Assembly (NCBI GenBank): GCA_040307135.1
Contig: JAWRKD010000167.1
Location: 1-64,000, forward strand
Direction: 5' to 3'
Length of the DNA: 64,000 nucleotides
DNA from: Aminidesulfovibrio sp040307135
Lineage (GTDB): Bacteria; Desulfobacterota; Desulfovibrionia; Desulfovibrionales; Desulfovibrionaceae
A program made the translations under genes and the position numbers. The notes beneath the pieces are model-generated. The model made no database searches. It was not told where the DNA came from and was given only the letters and a program-made list of their open reading frames with translations. This document shows positions 46,182-54,338 of the stretch, piece by piece; positions within the stretch are counted from its first letter, which is position 1; each line of letters starts with the position of its first letter.

Positions 46182-46304
46182 AAAAACCGCGATGGCTGCG
46201 CTGCTGCAACACACCCAAGCCCTCGCGTGTGGGGAATACGCGGCGGTCTTGCTTGTGTTGCGCGCCTTGCTCTTGCGGTTTTTGAACGCTCCTCGGCGGG
46301 CGTT
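46182..46304. repeat. Long imperfect hairpin element between the TPR and HEAT genes
   Basis: Three nested inverted arms are visible: AAAAACCGC (46182-46190) with GCGGTTTTT (46275-46283), GCAACACA (46206-46213) with TGTGTTGC (46254-46261), and CGCGT (46224-46228) with ACGCG (46238-46242). A second small hairpin, AACGC/GCGTT, covers 46285-46304. Neither strand has a credible gene here. It looks like a REP-type dispersed element or a structured RNA. Confidence 0.7.
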
Positions 46305-46329
46305 TCCAACGGTTTGCCGGTAGGGATCC

Positions 46330-47028
46330 ATGCCCACGTTCCGCCAACTCAAGCAGGAGGTCCGGGCCGTGCTGGCCGCGCCGGACTGGCGGGAGCGCCT
46401 GCCGGAGCTGGCGGCCTGGCCCGCCAAACAGGTCACGGGTCCGCTCTTCAGCTTCCTGCTGGACCGCGAGGAGGCCGTGCGCTGGCGGGCCGTGGAGGCC
46501 TTCGGCCTCACCGCGGCGCGGCTGGCGGAGGAGCACATGGAGCAGGCCCGCGTGCTCATGCGCTCCTGCATGTGGCGGCTGAACGAGGAATCCGGCAACC
46601 TGGGCTGGGGCATCCCCGAGTCCATGGCCATGAGCATGGTCCGTCACGAGGGCCTGGCCCGCGAATACCACCGCATCCTCTGTTCCTACATCTTCGACGA
46701 CCCGGCCTGCGACGGCAACTACCTGGACCACGCCCTGCTGCGGCGCGGGGTGCACTGGGGCCTGGCCCGGCTGGCCCAGGCCCGTCCGCTCCTGGTGGAG
46801 CCGGCCCGGCCCTTCCTGCTGCGGGCGTTGGGCGAGGAGGATACGGGCTGCCGGGGCCTGGCGGCCTGGACCCTGGGCCTGCTGGGCGCGCACGAGGCCT
46901 TGCCCCGGCTGCGGGAACTCACGAACGATGCGGCCTCCTTCCGGCTTTTCCGGGACGGCGAGGTGGCTTCCGCCACGGTGGGGGGGCTGGCTGCGGAAGC
47001 CGTGGAAGTCCTGGAAAAACCCGCTTGA
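46330..47028 (+). CDS. HEAT-repeat-like protein (DVU0298-type), 232 residues
   Basis: An all-helical protein with HEAT-like repeats (LDREEAVRWRAVEAFGLTAARL, LGEEDTGCRGLAAWTLGLLGAHEALPRLREL). The middle has the distinctive RSCMWRLNEESGNLGWGIPESMAMSM and YIFDDPACDGNYLDHALLRRGVHWGL, which I associate with the uncharacterised DVU0298 family of sulfate reducers. The function is unknown. The stop codon lies inside the -35 box of the tRNA-Val promoter. Confidence 0.8.
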   Translation: MPTFRQLKQEVRAVLAAPDWRERLPELAAWPAKQVTGPLFSFLLDREEAVRWRAVEAFGLTAARLAEEHMEQARVLMRSCMWRLNEESGNLGWGIPESMAMSMVRHEGLAREYHRILCSYIFDDPACDGNYLDHALLRRGVHWGLARLAQARPLLVEPARPFLLRALGEEDTGCRGLAAWTLGLLGAHEALPRLRELTNDAASFRLFRDGEVASATVGGLAAEAVEVLEKPA

Positions 47029-47053
47029 CAAGCCCAGGGCCTTCACCTATAGA
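47025..47053 (+). promoter_or_regulatory. Promoter of tRNA-Val
   Basis: TTGACA and TATAGA are separated by exactly 17 bases; start expected near 47060, 15 bases before the tRNA. The -35 overlaps the stop codon of the HEAT gene. Confidence 0.88.
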
Positions 47054-47074
47054 GACGTTCCCCCTGAGGACCAT

Positions 47075-47151
47075 AGGCGCGTAGCTCAGTTGGTTAGAGC
47101 ACTAGCTCGACACGCTAGGGGTCAGGAGTTCAAGTCTCCTCGTGCCTACCA
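47075..47151 (+). tRNA. tRNA-Val (anticodon GAC) with C at position 33
   Basis: A 77-nt cloverleaf with encoded CCA. The acceptor AGGCGCG pairs with CGTGCCT. The D arm is GCTCAGTTGGTTAGAGC, anticodon stem CTAGC/GCTAG, and the T arm AGGAG-TTCAAGT-CTCCT. The anticodon loop is TCGACAC, giving GAC at 34-36 (valine) but C instead of the nearly universal U at 33. Confidence 0.88.
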
Positions 47152-47164
47152 TATTCACACGCGA

Positions 47165-47187
47165 GGGAGGCCCAGGCCTCCCTTTCG
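47165..47187 (+). terminator. Possible weak terminator/attenuator between tRNA-Val and thrS
   Basis: GGGAGGC (47165-47171) pairs with GCCTCCC (47176-47182) and is followed by only TTT. Confidence 0.4.
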
Positions 47188-47215
47188 TCATATTGCGCGG
47201 GGGAAGGAGAGCATC

Positions 47216-49171
47216 GTGCAGGTCGAGGTCGCAGGACAGAAGGTGGAGCTGGAACAGGGCGCGGTCATCGCCGACGCCCTCAAGTCCGTGCTGTCCAACA
47301 AGCAGTTCAAGAACACCGTGGCGGCGCGTTGCGGGGACAAGCTCCTCGATCTCACGGCCGCGGTGCCCTCGGACTGCGCTGTGCTGGAGCCCCTGACCGC
47401 CGAGACTCCCGAGGGCCTCGACATCATTCGCCATTCCACGGCGCACCTGATGGCCGAGGCCGTCAAGAAGCTCTTCCCCCAGGCCAAGGTGACCATCGGC
47501 CCCTCCATCGAGAACGGCTTCTACTACGATTTCGACTTCGAGCGGCCGTTCACGCCCGAGGACCTGGAGGCCATCGAGGCCGAGATGCTCAAGAGCGTGG
47601 GCGCGGACAAGCCCTTCTCCCGCAAGGAGATGACGGCCGGGGAGGCCGCCACGTTCTTCGCGGCCCAGGGCGAGTCCTACAAGGTGGAGCTCATCCGCGA
47701 CCTGGGCGCGCCCCAGGTTTCGGTCTATACCCACGGCGGCTTCGCCGACCTCTGCCGCGGCCCGCACGTGCCGCGCACCGGGCTTCTGAAGGCCTTCAAG
47801 CTTCTGTCCGTGGCCGGAGCCTACTGGCGCGGCGACGAGAAGAACCCCCAGCTCCAGCGCATCTACGGCACGGCCTGGGCCAACGCCAAGGATTTGGCGA
47901 AGCATCTCCAGCAGTTGGAAGAGGCCAAGAAGCGCGACCACCGCAAGCTGGGCACCCAGCTGGACCTCTTCAGCTTCCACGAGGAGGCCGGGGCGGGCTT
48001 CGTGTTCTGGCATCCCAAGGGCGCGCTGCTGCGGGCCATCCTGGAGGACTTCGAGCGCAAGGAGCACCTCAAGCGCGGCTACGAGTTCGTGCAGGGCCCG
48101 CTCATCCTCAAGCGCGACCTCTGGGAGCGCTCGGGCCACTACGACAACTACCGTGAAAACATGTACTTCACGGAGATCGACGAGCAGGCCTACGGCGTCA
48201 AGCCCATGAACTGCCTGGCCCACATGATCATCTACAAGACGCGCATCCGCAGCTACCGCGACCTGCCCAAGCGCTTCTTCGAGCTGGGCGTGGTCCACCG
48301 CCACGAGAAGTCCGGCGTGCTCCACGGGCTGTTGCGCGTGCGCTCCTTCACCCAGGACGACGCGCACATCATCTGCCGCCCGGACCAGCTCCAGGACGAG
48401 ATCATCGGCGTGGTGAACTTCGTGCGCGACATCATGAAGATCTTCGACTTCGACTTCACCGCCGAGATCAGCACCCGGCCCGAGAAGTCCATCGGCTCGG
48501 ACCAGGACTGGGACCGCGCCACCGAGGCCCTGCGCCAGGCCCTGGAGAAGATGGGCCTGCCGTACGAGATCAACGAGGGCGACGGCGCGTTCTACGGGCC
48601 CAAAATCGACATCAAGATCAAGGACGCCCTGGGCCGCAGCTGGCAGTGCGCCACGGTGCAGTGCGATTTCACCTTGCCCGAGCGTTTCGACCTGTCGTAT
48701 GTAGGAGAGGATGGGGGCCGCCACCGTCCGGTCATGGTCCACCGGGTGCTCCTGGGCTCCATCGAGCGCTTCGTGGGCGTGCTCACCGAGCACTTCGCCG
48801 GGGCCTTCCCGGTTTGGCTCGCTCCGGTGCAGGCCCGGATCGTCACCGTGACGGACGCCCAGAAGCCGTTTGCGGAAAAGGTCTTGCGGTTTCTTTTGGA
48901 AAAGGGCATTCGTGCCGAAGCGGATTTGCGCAACGAAAAGCTGGGGTTCAAGATTCGCGAGGCCCAGCTTGAGAAGATTCCATACATGCTTGTGGTCGGC
49001 GACAAGGAAGTGGAGGCCCAGGCCGTCAACGTGCGACTGCGCGAGGGCGGAGACCCAGGCCTCAAGCCGCTGGAAGAAGCGGCCCGTATGATCCTTGACG
49101 CCTCCCAGGAACCATTCAAACGCGGAGGCATGCGCTATAGCTTTTCCACGGCGACAGGGCCCGCCGATTAA
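47216..49171 (+). CDS. thrS: Threonyl-tRNA synthetase
   Basis: A 651-residue class II synthetase with all domains. They are an N-terminal TGS domain (VQVEVAGQKVELEQG), the editing domain with HSTAHLMAEAVKKLFP and the YTHGGFADLCRGPHV motif, a catalytic core with FELGVVHRHEKSGVLHGLLRVRSFTQDDAH, and an anticodon-binding domain (PVQARIVTVTD). It charges tRNA-Thr. The GTG at 47216 follows AAGGAG; no ATG is available near the TGS start. Its stop overlaps the infC start. Confidence 0.97.
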   Translation: MQVEVAGQKVELEQGAVIADALKSVLSNKQFKNTVAARCGDKLLDLTAAVPSDCAVLEPLTAETPEGLDIIRHSTAHLMAEAVKKLFPQAKVTIGPSIENGFYYDFDFERPFTPEDLEAIEAEMLKSVGADKPFSRKEMTAGEAATFFAAQGESYKVELIRDLGAPQVSVYTHGGFADLCRGPHVPRTGLLKAFKLLSVAGAYWRGDEKNPQLQRIYGTAWANAKDLAKHLQQLEEAKKRDHRKLGTQLDLFSFHEEAGAGFVFWHPKGALLRAILEDFERKEHLKRGYEFVQGPLILKRDLWERSGHYDNYRENMYFTEIDEQAYGVKPMNCLAHMIIYKTRIRSYRDLPKRFFELGVVHRHEKSGVLHGLLRVRSFTQDDAHIICRPDQLQDEIIGVVNFVRDIMKIFDFDFTAEISTRPEKSIGSDQDWDRATEALRQALEKMGLPYEINEGDGAFYGPKIDIKIKDALGRSWQCATVQCDFTLPERFDLSYVGEDGGRHRPVMVHRVLLGSIERFVGVLTEHFAGAFPVWLAPVQARIVTVTDAQKPFAEKVLRFLLEKGIRAEADLRNEKLGFKIREAQLEKIPYMLVVGDKEVEAQAVNVRLREGGDPGLKPLEEAARMILDASQEPFKRGGMRYSFSTATGPAD

Positions 49172-49682
49172 GGATGACGGGGTCCGCCGCAACGAGCGGA
49201 TCCGCATCCCCCAGATCCGGGTCATTGACGAGGATGGCACCCAGCTTGGGATCATGGCCACGGCGGACGCCTTGCGTCACGCCCAGGAAAAGGGCTTCGA
49301 CCTCGTGGAGGTCTCGCCCAACGCCGATCCGCCCGTCTGCCGCATCATGGACTACGGGAAGTTCAAATACCAGCAGCAGAAACGGCAGCAGGAAGCCAAG
49401 AAGAAACAGACCGTCATCCAGATCAAGGAAGTGAAGTTCCGGCCCAAGACGGACGAGCACGACTACCAGACGAAGCTCAAGCATATCAGAAGGTTCCTGG
49501 AAGACGGCGACCGCGTGAAGGCCACCGTGTTCTTCCGGGGCCGCGAGATCGTGCACAAGGACCGGGGGCAGAGCATGCTGGACCGCGTGGTGGAGGACAC
49601 CCGCGACCTGGCCAAGATGGAGCAGGGGGCCCAGTTCGAGGGCCGGACCATGAACATGATGCTCGCCCCCATCAAGAAGTAG
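49167..49682 (+). CDS. infC: Translation initiation factor IF-3 with AUU start
   Basis: A 171-residue protein. The N-domain (VRRNERIRIPQIRVIDEDGTQLG) and the C-domain (IKEVKFRPKTDEHDYQTKLKHIRRFLEDGDRVKATVFFRGRE) are complete. No ATG or GTG gives the correct N-terminus. The codon at 49167 is ATT and overlaps the thrS stop (ATTAA), giving IKDDGVRRNERIR. An AUU start for infC is established in other bacteria, where it allows IF-3 to limit its own synthesis. IF-3 prevents 30S-50S joining and checks start codons. Confidence 0.95.
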   Translation: MKDDGVRRNERIRIPQIRVIDEDGTQLGIMATADALRHAQEKGFDLVEVSPNADPPVCRIMDYGKFKYQQQKRQQEAKKKQTVIQIKEVKFRPKTDEHDYQTKLKHIRRFLEDGDRVKATVFFRGREIVHKDRGQSMLDRVVEDTRDLAKMEQGAQFEGRTMNMMLAPIKK

Positions 49683-49726
49683 GCCTTCGGCCGGAATCCC
49701 GGCCGTGATGTTTGAAGGAGGAAGAC

Positions 49727-49924
49727 ATGCCCAAGCTCAAGACCAACCGCAGCGCCGCCAAGCGCTTCACCGTCACGGGCAGTGGCAAGTTCAAGCGCCG
49801 CCGCAAGAACCTGCGCCACATCCTGACCAAGAAGAACGCCAAGCGCAAGCGCCTGCTGGGCCAGTCCACCACCGTGGACAAGGCCAACGAGAAGAGCATC
49901 AAGCGTCTCATGCCGTACGCCTAG
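49727..49924 (+). CDS. rpmI: 50S ribosomal protein L35
   Basis: A 65-residue basic protein with the L35 signature MPKLKTNRSAAKRFTVTG and the Arg/Lys-rich centre FKRRRKNLRHIL. It follows infC by 44 bases; the gap holds two small GC hairpins (about 49682-49707) and an AAGGAGG ribosome site. Confidence 0.97.
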   Translation: MPKLKTNRSAAKRFTVTGSGKFKRRRKNLRHILTKKNAKRKRLLGQSTTVDKANEKSIKRLMPYA

Positions 49925-49955
49925 CGTACCGAACGTAACCATAAGAGACTCTGGT

Positions 49956-49990
49956 CCACCCGCCAAGGCCGTCGGCCGTTGGGGGGTCCA
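49956..49990 (+). promoter_or_regulatory. Possible L20-binding leader hairpin before rplT
   Basis: A compact hairpin with GGCC (49967-49970) and GGCC (49974-49977), extended by CCAA/TTGG and C-rich/G-rich flanks, lies in the 86-base rpmI-rplT gap. In other bacteria L20 represses this operon by binding a leader structure; here this is only suggested by position. Confidence 0.35.
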
Positions 49991-50010
49991 AAGCGAATTC
50001 GGAGGCAATC

Positions 50011-50364
50011 ATGCGCGTCAAACGTGGTCTCGCCGCCCGGCGTCGTCACAACAAATTCCTCAAGATGGCCAAGGGCTACCGCGGCTCGGGACGGAAACTG
50101 TACGTCACCGCCCGGGAGCGTGTGGAAAAGGCCCTGGTCTTCGCCTACCGCGACCGCAAGCACCGCAAGCGCGAGTTCCGCAAGCTGTGGATCGTGCGCA
50201 TCAACGCCGCGGCCCGCATCAACGGCCTGTCCTACAGCCGTTTCATGAACGGCCTGGCCAAGGCCGGCGTGGCCCTGAACCGCAAGGTCCTGGCCGACAT
50301 GGCCGTGCGCGACAAGGACGTGTTCGCCAAGATCGCGGCCGCCGCCAAGGCCCAGGCGGCATAG
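50011..50364 (+). CDS. rplT: 50S ribosomal protein L20
   Basis: A 117-residue basic protein. The L20 signature is clear: MRVKRGLAARRRHNKFLKMAKGYRG, then FRKLWIVRINAAARINGLSYSRFMNGLAKAGV. It is a primary 50S assembly protein. A CGGAGG ribosome site precedes the ATG. It stops 3 bases before pheS. Confidence 0.98.
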   Translation: MRVKRGLAARRRHNKFLKMAKGYRGSGRKLYVTARERVEKALVFAYRDRKHRKREFRKLWIVRINAAARINGLSYSRFMNGLAKAGVALNRKVLADMAVRDKDVFAKIAAAAKAQAA

Positions 50365-50367
50365 ACG

Positions 50368-51423
50368 GTGGACAGCAAGGACGTCCAGTCCTTTCTCAAG
50401 GAATTGGAAGACCTGGCCCTGGAGTGCGGTGAGCGCCTGGGCCAGGTCTGCTCCTTGAAGGACCTGGAGGAATTCCGCGTCGAATTCCTGGGCCGCAAGG
50501 GCCGCCTGGCCCAGGCCATGCTGGCGCTTCCGGGCATGAGCGCCCAGGACAAGCCCGCCGCCGGCCGCAAGGCCAACGAGGTCAAGACCGCCCTCACCAA
50601 GCTTATCGGCGAGCGCGAGCGTGAGCTCGCCGCGGCCGAGGCCGGGGCCGGGCTCTCCCGCTTCGATCCCACCCTGCCCGGACGCCGCCCGCAGCAGGGC
50701 TCCCTGCACCCCGTGACCCTGGTCACCCACGAGATCTGCGACGTGTTCGCGGGCCTGGGCTTCGACGTGGTCTCCGGTCCCGAGGTGGAGAACGACTGGC
50801 ACAATTTCGAGGCCCTGAACATGCCGCCCGAGCACCCGGCGCGGGACATGCAGGACACCCTCTACGTCTCGGACAGCATCCTCCTGCGCACGCACACCTC
50901 GCCCCTGCAGATCCGAACCATGCTGAGCCGCAAGCCGCCCGTGGCCGTGGTGGCGCCCGGCAAGGTCTATCGCCGCGACTCGGACCTGACCCACACCCCC
51001 ATGTTCCACCAGATCGAGGGGCTCCTGGCCGACCGCAAGGTGAGCATGGCCGACCTGCGCGGCACGCTCACGGCCTTTGTGCGGGCCATCTTCGGCGCGA
51101 ACACCAGGGTCCGCTTCCGGCCGAGCTTCTTCCCCTTCACCGAACCCAGCGCCGAGGTGGACATCTCCTGCGTGCTCTGCGGGGGCAAGGGCCACGTGGG
51201 CAACGAGCCCTGCCGCGTGTGCAAGCGCACCGGCTGGGTGGAGATCCTGGGCTGCGGCATGGTCGATCCCAACGTCTTCGCCGCCGTGGGCTACGATCCC
51301 GAGGAAACCACCGGGTTCGCCTTCGGCATGGGGGTGGAGCGGGTGGCCATGCTCAAGTACGGCGTGGGCGACCTGCGCATGTTCTTCGAGAACGACGTCC
51401 GTTTCCTGGAACAGTTCGCCTGA
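50368..51423 (+). CDS. pheS: Phenylalanyl-tRNA synthetase alpha subunit
   Basis: A 351-residue class II synthetase subunit. An N-terminal coiled coil (residues 1-95) leads to the catalytic core with HPVTLVTHEICDVFAGLGF, the motif 2 region KVYRRDSDLTHTPMFHQIEGL and motif 3 TTGFAFGMGVERVAMLKYG. A Cys-rich zinc-type segment (CVLCGGKGHVGNEPCRVCKRTGW) lies before motif 3. It works as an alpha2-beta2 enzyme with PheT. The GTG at 50368 is the first start in frame; its ribosome site is weak, suggesting coupling to rplT. Confidence 0.97.
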   Translation: MDSKDVQSFLKELEDLALECGERLGQVCSLKDLEEFRVEFLGRKGRLAQAMLALPGMSAQDKPAAGRKANEVKTALTKLIGERERELAAAEAGAGLSRFDPTLPGRRPQQGSLHPVTLVTHEICDVFAGLGFDVVSGPEVENDWHNFEALNMPPEHPARDMQDTLYVSDSILLRTHTSPLQIRTMLSRKPPVAVVAPGKVYRRDSDLTHTPMFHQIEGLLADRKVSMADLRGTLTAFVRAIFGANTRVRFRPSFFPFTEPSAEVDISCVLCGGKGHVGNEPCRVCKRTGWVEILGCGMVDPNVFAAVGYDPEETTGFAFGMGVERVAMLKYGVGDLRMFFENDVRFLEQFA

Positions 51424-51426
51424 CCT

Positions 51427-51451
51427 TGGGGGATGCCCCCGGGCGTCCCCC
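51427..51451 (+). other. GC hairpin between pheS and pheT
   Basis: GGGGGATGCCC (51428-51438) pairs with GGGCGTCCCCC (51441-51451) including one G-T pair. No T run follows, so it may stabilise or process mRNA and not terminate it. Confidence 0.5.
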
Positions 51452-51523
51452 CGCCGTGGTCACGGGCCGGGCCGCAGCGGCCCGCCATAACGCTTTTGAC
51501 AAGTATTCCCGCGGAGTTCCGGC

Positions 51524-53923
51524 ATGCTCATCTCTCTTTCCTGGCTGCGCGAGTTCGTGCCCTTCGAGGGCTCTGTTCAGGAACTGGGCGACCGGCTGAC
51601 CATGCTCGGCCTGGAGCTGGAAGGCCTGCATGATCCCTTTGCCGGGATCAGCCAGGTGGTGGTGGGCCACGTGCTCACCTGCGCCAGGCACCCCGAGTCC
51701 GACCACCTTTCGGTCTGCAGCGTGGACATCGGCGCGGGCGAGGCCCTGCCCATCGTCTGCGGCGCGCCCAACGTGGCCCAGGGCCAGAAAGTGGCGTTGG
51801 CTCCCGTTGGCAGCACCCTGCCCGGCGGACTGGAAATCAAGAAGGCGAAGCTTCGCGGCGCGCTGTCCATGGGCATGATCTGCTCCGAGCGCGAGCTGGG
51901 CCTGTCCGAGGGACACGAGGGCATCCTGGTGCTGCCGGACTCCTGCCGCGTGGGCCGGCCTCTCACCGAGGCCCTTGGCCTGGAGCGCCACGTGCTGGAG
52001 CTCTCCGTCACGCCCAACCGGGCCGACTGCCTGAGCGTGCTCGGCGTGGCCCGGGAAACGGCCCTGGCCTTCAACCTGCCCCTGACCATGCCCGCCTCCA
52101 CGGTGAGCGAGTCCGGGGCGGACGCCTGTGAGCTGCTGCGCATCGAGATCGCGGACCCCGAGCTCTGCCCCCTGTATCAGGCCCGTATCCTTTCCGGCGT
52201 GCGCATGGGCAAGGCCCCGGACTGGATGCGCTACCGTCTCACGGCCGTGGGCCTGCGGCCCATCAGCAACATCGTGGACGTGACCAACTACGTCATGCTG
52301 GAGCTGGGCCAGCCCCTGCACGCCTTCGACCGCGCCCTGCTGGCGGGCGGGGTCATCCGCGTGGCCCCGGCGCGGGACGGCATGAAGCTGACCACCCTGG
52401 ACAACCAGGAGCGCAGCCTGCTGGCCACGGACCTGCTCATCTGGGATGGCGAGAAGCCCGTGGCCCTGGCCGGGGTCATGGGCGGAGCCAACACCGAGAT
52501 CAACGAGGCCACCAGCGAGGTGGTCCTGGAGTGCGCCGTGTTCCGGCCCGGGACCATCCGCCGCACGGCCCGCCGCCTGGGCCTGCCCAGCGAGGCCTCC
52601 TACCGCTTCGAGCGCGGAGTGGACCAGGTGGGCGCGCGCCTGGCCGTGGACCGCGCGGCCCGGCTCATGGCCGAGGTCTCCGGGGCCTCCGTGCTGCGCG
52701 GGGTGGCCCTGTCCGAGCCCAAGCCCTGGGCCACGCGCACCCATCCTTTCCGCCTGGCCCGCTGCAACGAACTGCTGGGCCTGGACCTGACCCCGGACTT
52801 CGCCCGGAAGACCCTGACCGGCATGGGCTGCCAGGTGGACGCCGCGGATCCGGCCCGCTGGCAGGTGACCACCCCGCCCTGGCGCCTGGACCTGGAGCGC
52901 GAGGTGGATCTCTGCGAGGAGCTGGCCCGGGTGTACGGCGTGGACCGCATCCCGGCCGTGCTTCCGCGCGTGGCCAAGTCCCTGGAGGGCGGGGCCGGGG
53001 CCGACGCCGAGTTCGTCTTCAACCGCAAGGTCAAGGCCTGGGCCGCGGGCCTGGGCCTGCGCGAGGCCGTGAACTACTCCTTCGTGGGCCACAAGGACCT
53101 GGACCTGCTGGGCCTGTCCGGCGAATGCCGCATCAGCATCGCCAACCCGCTCACCGAGGAGCAGAACGTCCTGCGCACCGAGCTGGCCCCGGGCCTGCTC
53201 CAGAACCTGAAGCACAACATCAGCCAGGGCAACACCCGGCTGCGCCTGTTCGAGGTGGCCCGCGTCTATTTCGAGGACCCGGGCTCCGAGACCCGGGCCC
53301 GCGAGCACTGCCGCCTGGGCCTGCTCCTGCACGGCCCGCGTTTTGCCGAGGACTGGCCCTGGCCCCTGGAGGACGCGGACTACCTGGACGTGAAGGGCCT
53401 GGTGGAAGGCTTCTGCGAACACTTCAAGCTGGGCCGCCCGGAATTCGAGCTGGCCGAGGGCCACTGCTTCCTGGAGCCCGCCGTGGCCGTGCGCCTGGAG
53501 GGCGAGGCCCTGGGCGTCATCGGCCGGGTGCGGCCCGAGATCGCGGACGCCCATCACGCCCGCCGCGAAGTCTGGCTGGCGGACCTGGACCTGGACCGGC
53601 TGCGCGCCCTGTGCGCCAGACGGGTCATCAGCTTCCGGCCCCTGCCCACCTTCCCGCCCGTGCGCCGGGACGTGACCCTGGCCGCGCCCGCCACCCTGCA
53701 CGCCGAGGACGTGCGCCGGGCCGTGCTGGAGCTCAAGCCCGCGTTCCTGGAGAGCGTGGAGCTGGTGAACCTGTTCACGCCCGACGCGGACAAGGACGAG
53801 CGCAACCTGACCTTCCGCCTCACCTACCGGCACGCCGCCCGCACCTTGAAGGACAAGGAAGTGGACAAGGAACACGGCCGGATGCTCGACGGGCTCCTGA
53901 AAAAATTGCCCGTGCGCGTGTAG
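51524..53923 (+). CDS. pheT: Phenylalanyl-tRNA synthetase beta subunit
   Basis: A 799-residue protein with the usual B domains. They are an N-terminal tRNA-binding OB fold (VVGHVLTCARHPESDHLSVCSVDIG), B3/B4 editing domain (RPISNIVDVTNYVMLELGQPLHAFD), the B5 DNA-binding-like domain, a catalytic-like core and a C-terminal ferredoxin-fold anticodon-binding domain (LPTFPPVRRDVTLAAPATL to end). It pairs with PheS 100 bases upstream. A terminator follows. Confidence 0.98.
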   Translation: MLISLSWLREFVPFEGSVQELGDRLTMLGLELEGLHDPFAGISQVVVGHVLTCARHPESDHLSVCSVDIGAGEALPIVCGAPNVAQGQKVALAPVGSTLPGGLEIKKAKLRGALSMGMICSERELGLSEGHEGILVLPDSCRVGRPLTEALGLERHVLELSVTPNRADCLSVLGVARETALAFNLPLTMPASTVSESGADACELLRIEIADPELCPLYQARILSGVRMGKAPDWMRYRLTAVGLRPISNIVDVTNYVMLELGQPLHAFDRALLAGGVIRVAPARDGMKLTTLDNQERSLLATDLLIWDGEKPVALAGVMGGANTEINEATSEVVLECAVFRPGTIRRTARRLGLPSEASYRFERGVDQVGARLAVDRAARLMAEVSGASVLRGVALSEPKPWATRTHPFRLARCNELLGLDLTPDFARKTLTGMGCQVDAADPARWQVTTPPWRLDLEREVDLCEELARVYGVDRIPAVLPRVAKSLEGGAGADAEFVFNRKVKAWAAGLGLREAVNYSFVGHKDLDLLGLSGECRISIANPLTEEQNVLRTELAPGLLQNLKHNISQGNTRLRLFEVARVYFEDPGSETRAREHCRLGLLLHGPRFAEDWPWPLEDADYLDVKGLVEGFCEHFKLGRPEFELAEGHCFLEPAVAVRLEGEALGVIGRVRPEIADAHHARREVWLADLDLDRLRALCARRVISFRPLPTFPPVRRDVTLAAPATLHAEDVRRAVLELKPAFLESVELVNLFTPDADKDERNLTFRLTYRHAARTLKDKEVDKEHGRMLDGLLKKLPVRV

Positions 53924-53927
53924 TCTG

Positions 53928-53955
53928 CGGGGGCCTGCGGGCCCCCGTCCTTTTT
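53928..53955 (+). terminator. Terminator of the translation operon after pheT
   Basis: An 8-bp stem (53928-53935 with 53940-53947) with a 4-base loop is followed by TCCTTTTT. Confidence 0.8.
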
Positions 53956-54004
53956 CCTGCCTCCGGGTGTTCCCGCCGCCCCCTTCCTTTGCTAGAGTGG
54001 GGTC

Positions 54005-54337
54005 ATGGACGAATCCTCCGGCCCCAAAACCTACAAGATCGGCCAGGCCGCCGCCCTGCTCGGCATCAAGCCCTTTGTCCTGCGCTTCTGGGAGGGCGAG
54101 TTTCCCCAGCTGGAGCCCGTGCGCACGGCCTCGGGCCAGCGCATGTACACCGAGGAGCAGCTGGGCCTGGTGCGCGAGATCAAGCGTCTGCTCTACGACG
54201 AGGGCCTGACCATCGAGGGCGCGCGCAAGCGCCTGGAGGACAAGGCTCCCGCCGACATCCTCCGGGAGGTCCGTGACGGGCTCCTGGAGATCCGCGACCT
54301 GCTCATGGGCCGAAGCGGCCCGAAAACGGAGGCCTAG
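54005..54337 (+). CDS. MerR-family transcriptional regulator
   Basis: A 110-residue protein. The N-terminal winged helix is YKIGQAAALLGIKPFVLRFWEGEFPQLEPVRTASGQRMYTEEQL, typical of the short MerR/HTH type found after pheT in many proteobacteria. A dimerising helix follows, but there is no effector-binding Cys set. The target and signal are unknown. It is one base from the next gene, so co-transcription with the AsmA gene is likely. Confidence 0.93.
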   Translation: MDESSGPKTYKIGQAAALLGIKPFVLRFWEGEFPQLEPVRTASGQRMYTEEQLGLVREIKRLLYDEGLTIEGARKRLEDKAPADILREVRDGLLEIRDLLMGRSGPKTEA

Positions 54338-54338
54338 C

